DNA of 58,103 nt from Oscillospiraceae bacterium (GTDB lineage: Bacteria > Bacillota > Clostridia > Oscillospirales > Acutalibacteraceae): NCBI GenBank assembly GCA_012520505.1, contig JAAYOC010000015.1:1-58103 (forward strand), given 5' to 3'. Positions 43,025-52,257 of the stretch are shown in pieces; position 1 is the first letter of the stretch; every line of letters begins with the position of its first letter. Below the pieces are notes generated by a model that had not been told where the DNA came from, did not search any database, and saw nothing but the letters and a program-made list of their open reading frames with translations. The translations under genes were made by a program, and so were the position numbers.

Positions 43025-43053
43025 AATATAACACTTTGTTAGTAATTTATCAA
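43025..43053 (-). promoter_or_regulatory. pfkA promoter
   Basis: The -35 TTGATA (43053-43048) and -10 TATATT (43030-43025) are 17 nt apart, between the dnaE stop and pfkA. Confidence 0.65.
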
Positions 43054-43059
43054 TTGTTG

Positions 43060-46000
43060 TTATTGTAACACAACATTTTTTTCACCGAGAATTTTTTTAA
43101 GAGATTTTATCAAATCCTCATTAATTTCTGTAGGTGAAATATTTTCATACTTTTTAGTATCTTCATAGAAGAAATAAGTTGGCATTGAACCGGTATCTAA
43201 AAGTTTCATTATCTCTTCTATGCGAGAATCATCCCTGCTTTCAAATCTTAAAAAAAGTCCTCTTTTCTTTTTTCTCTTTATATCTGTCACCGGTTTAATT
43301 TTAGAACAAAGTAAATTTGGCTTTTCTTCAGGTGTCACTGAAAGTTTTGCTTCAACCAAAAATATTCCATTCTCAACTAAAAGCCTTCCATGTTCTTGAT
43401 ATGTTTTTGGGAAAATTACCAGCTCAATTCCACCGGTAACATCTTCAAAAAGAGCATTTGCCATAGTTGCGTTATTTTTTGTGACTTTAACCTTTATTCC
43501 GGATATCATACCAAGAACAGTTACATACATTCCGTCTTTATATTTCGAATCATCTTCTACAGCCGATAATAAATCAATAATTCTTGCACAATTTAGCTGT
43601 TTTGCCATTTCTACATAATCCTGCATTGGATGTCCGGAAATATAAATTCCGGTTGTCTCCTTTTCAAACAAAAGCAAATCATTTTTATCAAATTCAGGAA
43701 GATTAGGTGCCTCCGGTTCCACCGCTTCGACAGTTCCGAGATCAAAAAATCCGAGTTGCCCTTCAACATTCCTTCGGCGATGTATATCAAGTTCATCTGC
43801 AAGTTCCGGTAAAAAACTAAGCATCTGCCGCCTGTTTAAATCAAGCCCATCAAGAGCGCCACTTTTAATTAAAGATTCAACTGCTTTACGATTAAAGCTG
43901 CCTCCATGAAGTCGCTTAACAAAGTTATAAAACGACGTATATACGCCATTTGAACGCTCTTCAATTATATCAGAAATAAAATTTGGACCTAGTCCTTTGA
44001 TTGCAAGTAAACCAAAAGCTATATTGCCATCAACTACGGTAAACTCAGCAAAACTTGAATTTACATTTGGTGGCAATACCTGTATACCTAAAGCATTGCA
44101 TTCTGCAATATATTGAATTACCTTGTCAGTAGAACTAAGAACACTCGTAATCTGAGCTGCCATAAATTCTGCAGGATAATGGCATTTCAAATATGCGGTT
44201 TTAAATGCCAAGGTTGCATATGCGGCTGCGTGCGATTTATTAAACGCATAGGATGCAAACGAACTCATATCATCAAAAATTTTGTTTGCAGCCAATTTTG
44301 TTATTCCTCTTGCCACGCAGCCTGCAACAAAGGCTTCTCTTTCACGCGTCATAACGTCGTGATTTTTCTTTGACATAGCACGACGAACTATATCCGCGTG
44401 TCCAAGAGAATAGCCTGCAAGCTCTGTGCAAATCTGCATTACCTGTTCCTGATAAACAATACATCCATACGTAACTCCGAGTATATTTTCAAGCTCCGGA
44501 GTTATATATTTTACATCGCCCGGGTTATGCCTGTTATGAATATAAGTTGGAATCGAGTCCATAGGACCCGGTCTATACAAAGATGTTAAAGCTATCAAAT
44601 CTTCAAGGCTGGTTGGTACAAACTGCATAAGCACATTTTTAAGCCCACCGGATTCAAATTGGAAAACACCATCTGTGTCTCCTCTTGAGAACATTTTGAA
44701 AGTCTCAACATCATTAAAATCTATATCATCTGCTGAAAAGTCCGGTTCTTTTCGCCTTATCATCTTTTCAGCATTTTCTATTACTGTCAGAGTTCTAAGA
44801 CCTAAAAAGTCTACCTTTAAAAGACCTAATTCCTCAAGATGTGTCATTGTATATTGAGTTGCAACAACACCGTCTTTTTGAGTCAGCGGAACATAATCAT
44901 ACACAGGGTCTCTTGTAATAACTACACCTGCTGCATGTGTTGATGTATGTCTTGGCATACCTTCAACTTTTAACGAATATTCTATTAGTTGTGCAATTTC
45001 AGGGTCTGTTTCCATCATCTCTTTAATTTCAGGAATTGCTGAAATTGCCTTTTCAAGGCTTCGGGAAAGTTGCCAAGGAATGAGTTTTGATACTTTATCC
45101 ACTTTTGCATATGGAATATTCAACACTCTACCTACATCTTTAACTGCAGCACGTGCCGCAAGGGTTCCAAAAGTTACAATCTGAGCCACATGGTCTTCAC
45201 CGTATTTCTCAATTACGTAATCTATTACTTCTCCCCTGCGTTCATAACAGAAATCTATATCAAAATCCGGCATAGAAACTCTTTCGGGATTTAAAAACCG
45301 CTCAAAAAGAAGGTTGTATTTCATCGGATCTATATCAGTAATTCCGATACAATATGCAATAATACTGCCGGCGCCCGAGCCTCTGCCGGGTCCTACCGAT
45401 ATACCCTTTGATTTTGCAAAGCGTACAAAGTCATAGACTATTAGATAGTAATCTGTATAACCCATCTTCTCTACAACAGATAACTCATAGTCCATTCGTT
45501 TCTTATACTCTTCTACAACTGCCGGTTCAAAACCTCTGTAACGCTTTGCAAGACCCGCCATAGCGAGGGCGCGTAAATATTCCGCATGATTTCTGCCGTC
45601 CGGCACTTCAAAATGCGGAAGTTTCGTATTACCAAATTCTATATTGACATTACAACGGTCTGCTATTATAGCAGTGTTGTCAATCGCCTCAGGAACGAAT
45701 TTGAAAAGCTCACGCATTTCATCTTCTGACTTCACATAAAATTCTTCCGCCTTAAAATCAAGACCGGTATCTTCATCTATTGTATGACCTGTCTGTATAC
45801 AAATTAAAATCTTTTGAACTATTGCGTCTGCCTTTTCCAGATAATGACAATCGTTAGTCGCAACAAGTGGAATTCCGGTATCTTTTGAAAGTTTAATTAT
45901 TTGATTTAAAACAGTGATTTCTTCCGGTGTACCGTGATTTTGTATTTCAAGATAAAAGTTACCTTCACCGAAAATTTCAAGGTATTCAAGAGCAGCTTCT

Positions 46001-46473
46001 TTGGCACCTTCGTAATCGCCGGCCAATAATTTTGTCGGAATCTCACCTAAAAGACAGCTAGATAGCGCTATGAGGCCCGTGTTATGCTTTTTTAGGAGTT
46101 CTTTATCCATTCTAGGTCTTACATAAAAACCCTTTGTAAACGACTCTGACACCATTTTCATAAGGTTCTGATAACCCTCGTTATTTTGGCATAACAAAAC
46201 AAGATGATGTCTCACTTTAGAGGCAGCACCCTGTTTTTCTAGCATTCCATCCGGAGCGATGTAGACCTCACACCCAATAATCGGTTTAATCCCTGCATCA
46301 TTACATGCCTTGTAAAAATCGATGCAACCGTACATTACACCATGGTCAGTAATTGCAACAGATGTTTGGCCTAAAGATTTAACTCTTTCAACGAGCTTAT
46401 CTATTCTACAGGCTCCATCAAGCAAGCTATATTCAGTATGAAGATGTAGATGAGTAAAGCTCAACCTTCCCAC
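43060..46473 (-). CDS. dnaE: DNA polymerase III subunit alpha (DnaE)
   Basis: Replicative C-family polymerase. The N-terminal PHP domain starts HLHTEYSLLDG. The palm carries GRGSGAGSIIAYCIGITDIDP and the catalytic Asp pair in PDFDIDFCYE. A fingers region, a helix-hairpin-helix/beta-binding region and an OB fold (about 985-1060) follow. At 1137 residues it is the DnaE1 form; no PolC is in the window. I take the GTG at 46473, which overlaps the whiA stop by 13 nt. A later TTG (two codons on) cannot be excluded. Confidence 0.95.
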   Translation of the reverse strand: MGRLSFTHLHLHTEYSLLDGACRIDKLVERVKSLGQTSVAITDHGVMYGCIDFYKACNDAGIKPIIGCEVYIAPDGMLEKQGAASKVRHHLVLLCQNNEGYQNLMKMVSESFTKGFYVRPRMDKELLKKHNTGLIALSSCLLGEIPTKLLAGDYEGAKEAALEYLEIFGEGNFYLEIQNHGTPEEITVLNQIIKLSKDTGIPLVATNDCHYLEKADAIVQKILICIQTGHTIDEDTGLDFKAEEFYVKSEDEMRELFKFVPEAIDNTAIIADRCNVNIEFGNTKLPHFEVPDGRNHAEYLRALAMAGLAKRYRGFEPAVVEEYKKRMDYELSVVEKMGYTDYYLIVYDFVRFAKSKGISVGPGRGSGAGSIIAYCIGITDIDPMKYNLLFERFLNPERVSMPDFDIDFCYERRGEVIDYVIEKYGEDHVAQIVTFGTLAARAAVKDVGRVLNIPYAKVDKVSKLIPWQLSRSLEKAISAIPEIKEMMETDPEIAQLIEYSLKVEGMPRHTSTHAAGVVITRDPVYDYVPLTQKDGVVATQYTMTHLEELGLLKVDFLGLRTLTVIENAEKMIRRKEPDFSADDIDFNDVETFKMFSRGDTDGVFQFESGGLKNVLMQFVPTSLEDLIALTSLYRPGPMDSIPTYIHNRHNPGDVKYITPELENILGVTYGCIVYQEQVMQICTELAGYSLGHADIVRRAMSKKNHDVMTREREAFVAGCVARGITKLAANKIFDDMSSFASYAFNKSHAAAYATLAFKTAYLKCHYPAEFMAAQITSVLSSTDKVIQYIAECNALGIQVLPPNVNSSFAEFTVVDGNIAFGLLAIKGLGPNFISDIIEERSNGVYTSFYNFVKRLHGGSFNRKAVESLIKSGALDGLDLNRRQMLSFLPELADELDIHRRRNVEGQLGFFDLGTVEAVEPEAPNLPEFDKNDLLLFEKETTGIYISGHPMQDYVEMAKQLNCARIIDLLSAVEDDSKYKDGMYVTVLGMISGIKVKVTKNNATMANALFEDVTGGIELVIFPKTYQEHGRLLVENGIFLVEAKLSVTPEEKPNLLCSKIKPVTDIKRKKKRGLFLRFESRDDSRIEEIMKLLDTGSMPTYFFYEDTKKYENISPTEINEDLIKSLKKILGEKNVVLQ

Positions 46474-47384
46474 CCCAAATTCTCAGCTGTTTCTATTATT
46501 TTTCTAAGTCTGTGGTTTACACCCGACTTTGATAACGGTTCTTTTAAATTTTCTGCAATATCATTTAATGTATACTCTATATTCTCCATTCGAAGTTTAG
46601 CAACTTCTAAAAGGTCTCCTTGAAGAAAGCCCAATCCCTTAGTTTCTTCAATAAAACGAATCGCAGCGATTTGCCTATACGCTGCTTCAAAAGCACGCGA
46701 AGCGTTAGCATTTTCAAAATTCATTCTTCTGTTAACCTTATTACGGATAGATTTATACATCTTTATACCCATTACCTCGAGCGATGCATCAGTCGCCCCC
46801 ATAAAGGTCAGTATATCTTCAACATGTTCACTATCTTTAAAGTAAAGGATATGCACACCTTTTCTCAAGACGTATTTAGGATAATTATCCGATTCATTCA
46901 TAAGTTTTTTCAAATCATCACAAAGAGTCTTATGCGGAATAACAAATTCTAAATGATAATCTTTTGCAGGATTTGTCATGGTTCCACAAGCGAGAAATGC
47001 GCCTCTAATAAGAGATGACATGCAACAATCTTCTTCTAAATTTGCCCTGTTAAGCCTTCTATTAATTTCTTTTCCTGTATGTCCAAAAGTATCAAGAATT
47101 TTATCTCTTTCTTCCTGTGTTCTAACTGAAACAGTATATTTGCCGGCTTTTGATTTTTCTATATCCGGCCTTTTACCTGTCATATTTTGAGCATAATTTG
47201 AATAAAGACTTGTAATAGTTTCATTTTCAGTCTTGATACAAATTTTCTTATATTCAAAAGCTCTTGCAAAAAGAAACATTCCATAGTTTTCGGCGTGAAT
47301 ACAACATGGCTTTTGACCACTAATTCTACGAGCCAGTATGCTCTTTTCTATAAGTTCATCTTTTACTGTCTTAGCAAATGACAT
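46461..47384 (-). CDS. whiA: WhiA-family DNA-binding protein
   Basis: Conserved Gram-positive regulator with an N-terminal LAGLIDADG-like domain (about 85-200: AFLACGTMTNPAKDYHLEF) and a C-terminal helix-turn-helix (EPLSKSGVNHRLRKI). In Firmicutes it influences division and chromosome segregation. The ATG at 47384 follows AGGTGG. It lies between rapZ and dnaE; the usual YvcK gene between RapZ and WhiA is absent. Confidence 0.93.
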   Translation of the reverse strand: MSFAKTVKDELIEKSILARRISGQKPCCIHAENYGMFLFARAFEYKKICIKTENETITSLYSNYAQNMTGKRPDIEKSKAGKYTVSVRTQEERDKILDTFGHTGKEINRRLNRANLEEDCCMSSLIRGAFLACGTMTNPAKDYHLEFVIPHKTLCDDLKKLMNESDNYPKYVLRKGVHILYFKDSEHVEDILTFMGATDASLEVMGIKMYKSIRNKVNRRMNFENANASRAFEAAYRQIAAIRFIEETKGLGFLQGDLLEVAKLRMENIEYTLNDIAENLKEPLSKSGVNHRLRKIIETAENLGWEG

Positions 47385-47403
47385 ATTCACACCACCTTTC
47401 TGC

Positions 47404-47535
47404 TATCCTTTTAAATTCTTATCCTTTTAAATTCCTGTCAATCAAAAATATTGTACTATTGCTATTTATATTTTTTCATTTATTCCATTTATATTTTTTC
47501 GTTCATACTGTTTGCATTTCTTCATTTACTTTATT
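47404..47535. repeat. Two sets of short tandem repeats
   Basis: A 16-nt repeat, TATCCTTTTAAATTCT, occurs twice in a row (47404, 47420; one mismatch). A 24-nt T-rich repeat follows (units near 47462, 47486 and 47510, with TTTATATTTTTTC in the first two). Confidence 0.75.
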
Positions 47536-47539
47536 TACG

Positions 47540-48391
47540 TTACTTTAAAATATCGACATGAATTACCGTAACTCTCAAATCTTTTTCTTTAAGAAAACTA
47601 TAAATTTCTTCTGCAAATGTTACTGACCTATGCTTACCTCCGGTGCAACCAAAAGCAATTATAAGTTCTGTTTTCCCTTCTTCTATATAAAGTGGAACTA
47701 AAAAACCAATTAAATCTTCTATCTTATTCAAAAGCTCAACTGAGTGTTTTGAATTCATAACATAGTCACGTACTTCCCTATCAAGACCCGTTTTATTTTT
47801 AAATTCACCAACATAAAAAGGATTCGGCAAGCATCTAACATCAAAAACTAAATCCGCATCTGATTGACCGCCATATTTAAATCCAAAAGACCTGACTTGA
47901 ATTGTCATAGCCTGTTTCAAATTTTCAAAAAACATACTTACAACTCTATCTTTTAATTGTTTTAGAGTTGTATCAGTAGTATCTATTTGTATATCTGCAA
48001 GCTGTCTTATTGGTTCAAGTGCCTTTCTCTCAGCCTTTATAGCATCGGCTATCTTTGGATATTTTGCAGACAAAGGATGTTTGCGTCTTTTTTCTTTATA
48101 CCTGTTTTGAAGAGTCTTATCATCTGCATCCATAAAGATAATCTTATAATCAATTCCCATTTTAGTAAGCTCTTCAAGTGCCGGTTGCAAAACTTTAAAA
48201 CCGGCGCCGGCACGGACATCGGTTACAATAGCAGTTTTTTTCTCTTGATCACCTTTTTTAAGAATCTGTCCAAAAGCAGGAATTAATTCAGGAGTTAAAT
48301 TATCCACACAAACAAAATCTATATCTTCAAGAATATTAATTACTCCGGATTTTCCGGCACCGGAAAGACCGGTCACAATGATTAAATCCAT
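47540..48391 (-). CDS. rapZ: RapZ-family nucleotide-binding protein
   Basis: P-loop protein that in other bacteria senses glucosamine-6-phosphate or cyclic dinucleotides and controls cell-wall precursor supply. Walker A is TGLSGAGKS, and the C-terminal signature is FGCTGGKHRSV. Length 283 residues is normal. The ATG at 48391 has AAGGTG 6 nt upstream. It precedes whiA across a repeat-filled spacer, and follows murB. Confidence 0.93.
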   Translation of the reverse strand: MDLIIVTGLSGAGKSGVINILEDIDFVCVDNLTPELIPAFGQILKKGDQEKKTAIVTDVRAGAGFKVLQPALEELTKMGIDYKIIFMDADDKTLQNRYKEKRRKHPLSAKYPKIADAIKAERKALEPIRQLADIQIDTTDTTLKQLKDRVVSMFFENLKQAMTIQVRSFGFKYGGQSDADLVFDVRCLPNPFYVGEFKNKTGLDREVRDYVMNSKHSVELLNKIEDLIGFLVPLYIEEGKTELIIAFGCTGGKHRSVTFAEEIYSFLKEKDLRVTVIHVDILK

Positions 48392-48400
48392 AAATCGCAC

Positions 48401-48488
48401 CTTAAAATTTCTTTTAAATTTTTTGTTTTTTTCTACCTTTCTTAAACAAACTTAAACAAAACTAAAGTAAATATAAAACAAATATCTT
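48401..48488. repeat. A/T-rich spacer with CTTAAACAAA repeats
   Basis: CTTAAACAAACTTAAACAAA gives two perfect 10-nt units, flanked by TTTAAATT-type runs. No promoter or terminator was supported. Confidence 0.5.
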
Positions 48489-49388
48489 TTAAATAATTCT
48501 AATCTCAGGTTCAAGATCTATACCCTTTTCATCCTTCACAGTGGCTTTTATAAACTCTATGAGAGAAAGAACATCCTTTGATGTTGCATTTCCGGTGTTA
48601 ATTATAAAACCCGCATGCTTTTCTGAAACCTGGGCACCACCTATGGTTTTACCTTTTAAACCGCATTCATCAATAAGTGCAGCTGCAAAATGCCCTTCAG
48701 GACGCTTAAAAGTACTACCGGCTGATGGCCATTCAATAGGTTGTTTAGCTTTCCGTCTATCTTTAACATCTGTCATTTTGGTTTTTATTACATCCGGGTT
48801 ACCCTTTTCAAGCATAAAAACTACTGATGTAATAATTTTATCTGAATCAACATATGCGCTGCTTCTATATGAAAAATCAAGTTCTAAGCCTTGATACGAA
48901 CCTCTCCTACCATCAAAATCAATATGATTTACAACGAAAATGACATCTTTCATTTCGCCACCATAAGCACCGGCATTCATATATGTTGCTCCACCTACCG
49001 TTCCCGGAATACCAAAAGCAAATTCCAAACCGGTAAGTGAATATTCAAGACAAAAATTACACAAATTTACAAGCTTTGCGCCTGCCTGCGCACGAACTAT
49101 ATTATTTCCGCTATACTCAATCTTCGAAAATTCGTCTCCCATTACAATTACAACACCATCAATACCTTCATCACTTATAAGAACATTGCTTCCGTTCCCA
49201 AGAATAATTGGACGAATTCCTTCAGCCTTGCAAGCAAGAAGAACTGCCTCCAGTGCATCTACAGAATTTGGTTCTATTAAAAGCCTTGCAGGTCCACCAA
49301 TTTTAAACATTGTGAACTTACTCATATCTGCATTTTCTGTAATTTTTAATGAATGTGTGTTCGCTGTCGCAATAATTTTTTCAAACAT
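48489..49388 (-). CDS. murB: UDP-N-acetylmuramate dehydrogenase MurB
   Basis: FAD enzyme that reduces UDP-N-acetylenolpyruvylglucosamine to UDP-MurNAc with NADPH. The FAD-binding start is MFKIGGPARLLIEP and LGNGSNVLISDEG, substrate and flavin motifs are GIPGTVGGATYMNAGAYGGE, the catalytic serine is in PSAGSTFKRPEG, and the Glu near the end is in LEPEIRII. At 299 residues it is the shorter Gram-positive type. It lies 1 nt after the glucokinase gene. Confidence 0.95.
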   Translation of the reverse strand: MFEKIIATANTHSLKITENADMSKFTMFKIGGPARLLIEPNSVDALEAVLLACKAEGIRPIILGNGSNVLISDEGIDGVVIVMGDEFSKIEYSGNNIVRAQAGAKLVNLCNFCLEYSLTGLEFAFGIPGTVGGATYMNAGAYGGEMKDVIFVVNHIDFDGRRGSYQGLELDFSYRSSAYVDSDKIITSVVFMLEKGNPDVIKTKMTDVKDRRKAKQPIEWPSAGSTFKRPEGHFAAALIDECGLKGKTIGGAQVSEKHAGFIINTGNATSKDVLSLIEFIKATVKDEKGIDLEPEIRII

Positions 49389-49389
49389 G

Positions 49390-50340
49390 TTATTCTCCTA
49401 AAAGTGCTGCACCAATAATACCTGCGTCATTACCAAGTGTTGCAGCGTATATTCTGGTCTGCTTTGCAGATTTTTTTGTATATCGCTTTGCTTCGACTCT
49501 TTCAATCAAAGGTTTAATTATAAAATCCCCTTGAGCTGCAATTCCACCACCAATACAAATTCCTTCCGGTTGGAATATGTTTATAAGATTTACAATTCCA
49601 AGAGAAAGCCATTCAACAAAATTATCAATTACTTTAAGTGCAATCTCATCGCCGTCATGAGCTGCCTGAAAAACAATTTCACCATTTATATTTTTCGGAT
49701 CGTCTTCTATGAACTCCCACATTTTAGAAATATGTGCTCTATCTGTTGTCAAAGCATCTTTTGCCTGACGCACAAGTGCTTTTGTCGAGGCATATTGTTC
49801 AAAACATCCATTTCTCCCACAAGGACAAGGTATTCCATCAGGTTTTATTACCATATGACCAATTTCACCTGCAGCGCCGTTTATACCGGTTAAAAGTTTT
49901 CCATCAAGTATAATTCCGCCACCGACACCTGTTCCTAAGGTCACAGCAATAAAATCCTTTGTGTTTTTACCTGAACCTGCCACCTTTTCACCAAGAGCCG
50001 CACAATTTGCATCATTTTCAATAAAAGCCGGTTTTAAAAATCTATCTTCTATAAGTTTTTTAAGTGGAGTATTATCAAATCCTAAATTGCTTGAGAATTC
50101 AACTACTCCATTAGAATTAACCGCACCTGGTGTACCTATGCCGATTGAAGCAATCTCATCTTTACTAATTCGAGCATTACTAATAGCGAGCATAGCTGCT
50201 TCGCAGATGCTATCTGCAATTGCTTCTGCTGATTTCGGCAAATTTGTTGGTATAGATGCAGTTCCAATTATTTTATTGTTTTCAGCAACTACTCCGGCAG
50301 CAATATTTGTGCCACCGAGATCTATCCCTACTCTTTTCAA
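49390..50340 (-). CDS. ROK-family glucokinase
   Basis: Phosphorylates glucose or a related sugar. The phosphate motif is GIDLGGTNIAAGV, the adenosine region has GTGVGGGIILDG and the zinc motif is CPCGRNGCFEQYAS, with the catalytic Asp in FIENDANCAA. I choose the TTG at 50340 because AGGAGG is 6 nt upstream and it gives the normal family N terminus; an ATG 18 nt further up sits before the ribosome site. First gene of the murB/rapZ/whiA/dnaE block. Binding of glucose is likely but not proven; ROK kinases also use ManNAc or other sugars. Confidence 0.9.
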   Translation of the reverse strand: MKRVGIDLGGTNIAAGVVAENNKIIGTASIPTNLPKSAEAIADSICEAAMLAISNARISKDEIASIGIGTPGAVNSNGVVEFSSNLGFDNTPLKKLIEDRFLKPAFIENDANCAALGEKVAGSGKNTKDFIAVTLGTGVGGGIILDGKLLTGINGAAGEIGHMVIKPDGIPCPCGRNGCFEQYASTKALVRQAKDALTTDRAHISKMWEFIEDDPKNINGEIVFQAAHDGDEIALKVIDNFVEWLSLGIVNLINIFQPEGICIGGGIAAQGDFIIKPLIERVEAKRYTKKSAKQTRIYAATLGNDAGIIGAALLGE

Positions 50341-50387
50341 AAGGAACCTCCTTGACATAAAAATACATTATATATTTTAACATAATA

Positions 50388-50425
50388 AAAACGGATATGC
50401 TAGCGATTAGCATATCCGTTTTAAA
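50388..50425 (-). terminator. Terminator of the SCP2-transketolase operon
   Basis: 15-bp stem AAAACGGATATGCTA / TAGCATATCCGTTTT, 5-nt loop, then TATTATG on the minus strand. Confidence 0.9.
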
Positions 50426-50434
50426 GTTTTCACC

Positions 50435-51226
50435 CTATTTAGCAAGACGTCCTACAGTTACCATATGGTCACCGAGTTGAACGCCGAATTCAGGACCACC
50501 CTCAATGATAAGTTGACGATTTGCTGTCATATCAAACATATCGCCCTTTTCCATAAGAATGAGAAGTGCTGAATAAGCATTATCAAACTTCATTGTTACA
50601 AACGGCGCGGAACGTGGATAGATACCCTTTCCAGCCTTTGATTTACCTTCTGCAATACGAAGATAAGCTGCTACTTCAGAATGATCTACGATATCCCACT
50701 GATAGCAACGGTCTGGGGATTTACTAGTCCATTCAGAAATTGAAGGATGTCCAATCTTGTTAAGAGCTGAAATTCCTGTTGAGAGGAGTGCAAAATAAAG
50801 CTTGCAAAGGAAGAGAGCTGTCTCTTCGTCCTCCGGTGCATCAGTCATATTAAGAAGTGAAGACATCTTAAGAAGCACTGCCATAAAAAGGCCAAACTTT
50901 TTAATGTTCTTAATTTTGATTGAAGGAAGTTTAGTCATATCACCCTTCATAAAAGCATTCATCTTTTCCATGCTTGAAAAAGCAAGTTCAGCATCAATTT
51001 TCTCTGAACCACCATAAACACCTTGGCAGGTTTCCCAAACACCATTTGTTACTACAAAATGTACTGCTTCTTTTTCACCATCAGCCATAGCTGAAACCTG
51101 GTAAACTGCATTAACATTTCTAAAGAGCTTACTAAGGCTTCTATCATCTGTTGCAATAATTTTCATGAGAGGTAAAGCACCTGCCATGAAAACTTTATTT
51201 GCATAACGCGTTTCATTACTTGGCAT
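50435..51226 (-). CDS. SCP2-like protein with two sterol-carrier-type domains
   Basis: Distantly resembles sterol carrier protein 2 lipid-binding domains, present twice. The first is about residues 45-130 (VHFVVTNGVWETCQGVYGG, AELAFSSMEKMNAFMKGDM, SIKIKNIKKFG), the second about 205-263 (VTMKFDNAYSALLILMEKGDMFDM, RQLIIEGGPEFGVQL). A helical middle section links them. It probably binds a hydrophobic or lipid ligand; no catalytic residues are recognised. It is last in the operon and partners the similar protein at 54482. Confidence 0.65.
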   Translation of the reverse strand: MPSNETRYANKVFMAGALPLMKIIATDDRSLSKLFRNVNAVYQVSAMADGEKEAVHFVVTNGVWETCQGVYGGSEKIDAELAFSSMEKMNAFMKGDMTKLPSIKIKNIKKFGLFMAVLLKMSSLLNMTDAPEDEETALFLCKLYFALLSTGISALNKIGHPSISEWTSKSPDRCYQWDIVDHSEVAAYLRIAEGKSKAGKGIYPRSAPFVTMKFDNAYSALLILMEKGDMFDMTANRQLIIEGGPEFGVQLGDHMVTVGRLAK

Positions 51227-51243
51227 TTTCTTTTCCCCCTATA

Positions 51244-52254
51244 TTAATATTCGTCTTCCCATGACTCGTTTTCATGGATATTAAGATTCATGAGTTTTGC
51301 AACCGCTTCTTCAATACCATTGCTGTCAATGCCGGCAATGGAGAGAAGGTCTTCCTGAAGGCCAATTGTTGAGAAAGAATTGTCATGACCAAGCATCTTA
51401 AATTTACATGCTTTACCATGTTCAGCAACTACTTCAGCAACTGCCGAACCAAGACCACCCTGAATTACGTGGTCTTCAGCGGTAACAATACAACCAGTCT
51501 CATCAATAGCTTTAATGATAGCTTCTTTATCTATCGGCTTAAGTGTATGCATATTAATAACGCGAACATTAAGACCGCAATCAGCCTTAAGCATTCTTGC
51601 AGCTTGGATAGCCTGGAATACACAAGAACCAACAGCAATGATTGTAAGATCATCACCTTCCATCATTGTTGTAGCCTTATCCCATACAAACGGCACTTCC
51701 TCCGGACCACAATCCCATACAATTGCATCAAACCCACGATTAATACGAATGTATACAGGACCCGGAATCGAATATGCTGCCTTAACCAGCTTGTAAGCTT
51801 CAGCTCCATCACATGGACACATAACTGTCATATTTGGAAGTGAACGCATAGCAGCAAAGTCAATAAGTGAATGGTGGGTTGAACCAGCCTGTCCGAAAGA
51901 TGTACCTGCATGCGATGCAAGAATCTTTACAGGAACATTTTGATAACAAATGTCTGTATGAACTTGGTCAAGTGAACGTGCAGCCGCAAAAATTGCGAAA
52001 GTTGATGTGAAAGGAATAAAACCATTCTTTGCGAGACCTGCAGCAACACCAAACATGTTCTGCTCAGCAATACCTAAGTTTATAAGTCTTTCCGGGAAAG
52101 CCTTTGAAAACGCAGCAACCTTAGTGGATTTAGCAAGGTCAGCTGTAAGAGCTACAACATCTGAATGTTCAACAGCAAGGTCGTGAAGTGCTTTTCCGTA
52201 ATACTCAGCAGTAGTGAGTTTTTCAGCTTCAATAGCATTATACGACAAACCCAT
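51244..52254 (-). CDS. Transketolase, C-terminal half
   Basis: Second subunit of a split thiamine-pyrophosphate transketolase: pyrimidine-binding domain with Glu64 in GIAEQNM, the cofactor-activating residue, then the C-terminal domain. The substrate-side motif HAGTSFGQAGSTHHSLIDFAAMR is complete across its loops. Starts 3 nt after the N-terminal half. Split transketolases in Clostridia are used for pentose phosphates, and also for apulose-4-phosphate, sulfosugars and, as DesAB of Clostridium scindens, for steroid side-chain cleavage. Sequence alone does not tell which applies here. Confidence 0.92.
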   Translation of the reverse strand: MGLSYNAIEAEKLTTAEYYGKALHDLAVEHSDVVALTADLAKSTKVAAFSKAFPERLINLGIAEQNMFGVAAGLAKNGFIPFTSTFAIFAAARSLDQVHTDICYQNVPVKILASHAGTSFGQAGSTHHSLIDFAAMRSLPNMTVMCPCDGAEAYKLVKAAYSIPGPVYIRINRGFDAIVWDCGPEEVPFVWDKATTMMEGDDLTIIAVGSCVFQAIQAARMLKADCGLNVRVINMHTLKPIDKEAIIKAIDETGCIVTAEDHVIQGGLGSAVAEVVAEHGKACKFKMLGHDNSFSTIGLQEDLLSIAGIDSNGIEEAVAKLMNLNIHENESWEDEY

Positions 52255-52257
52255 AGT

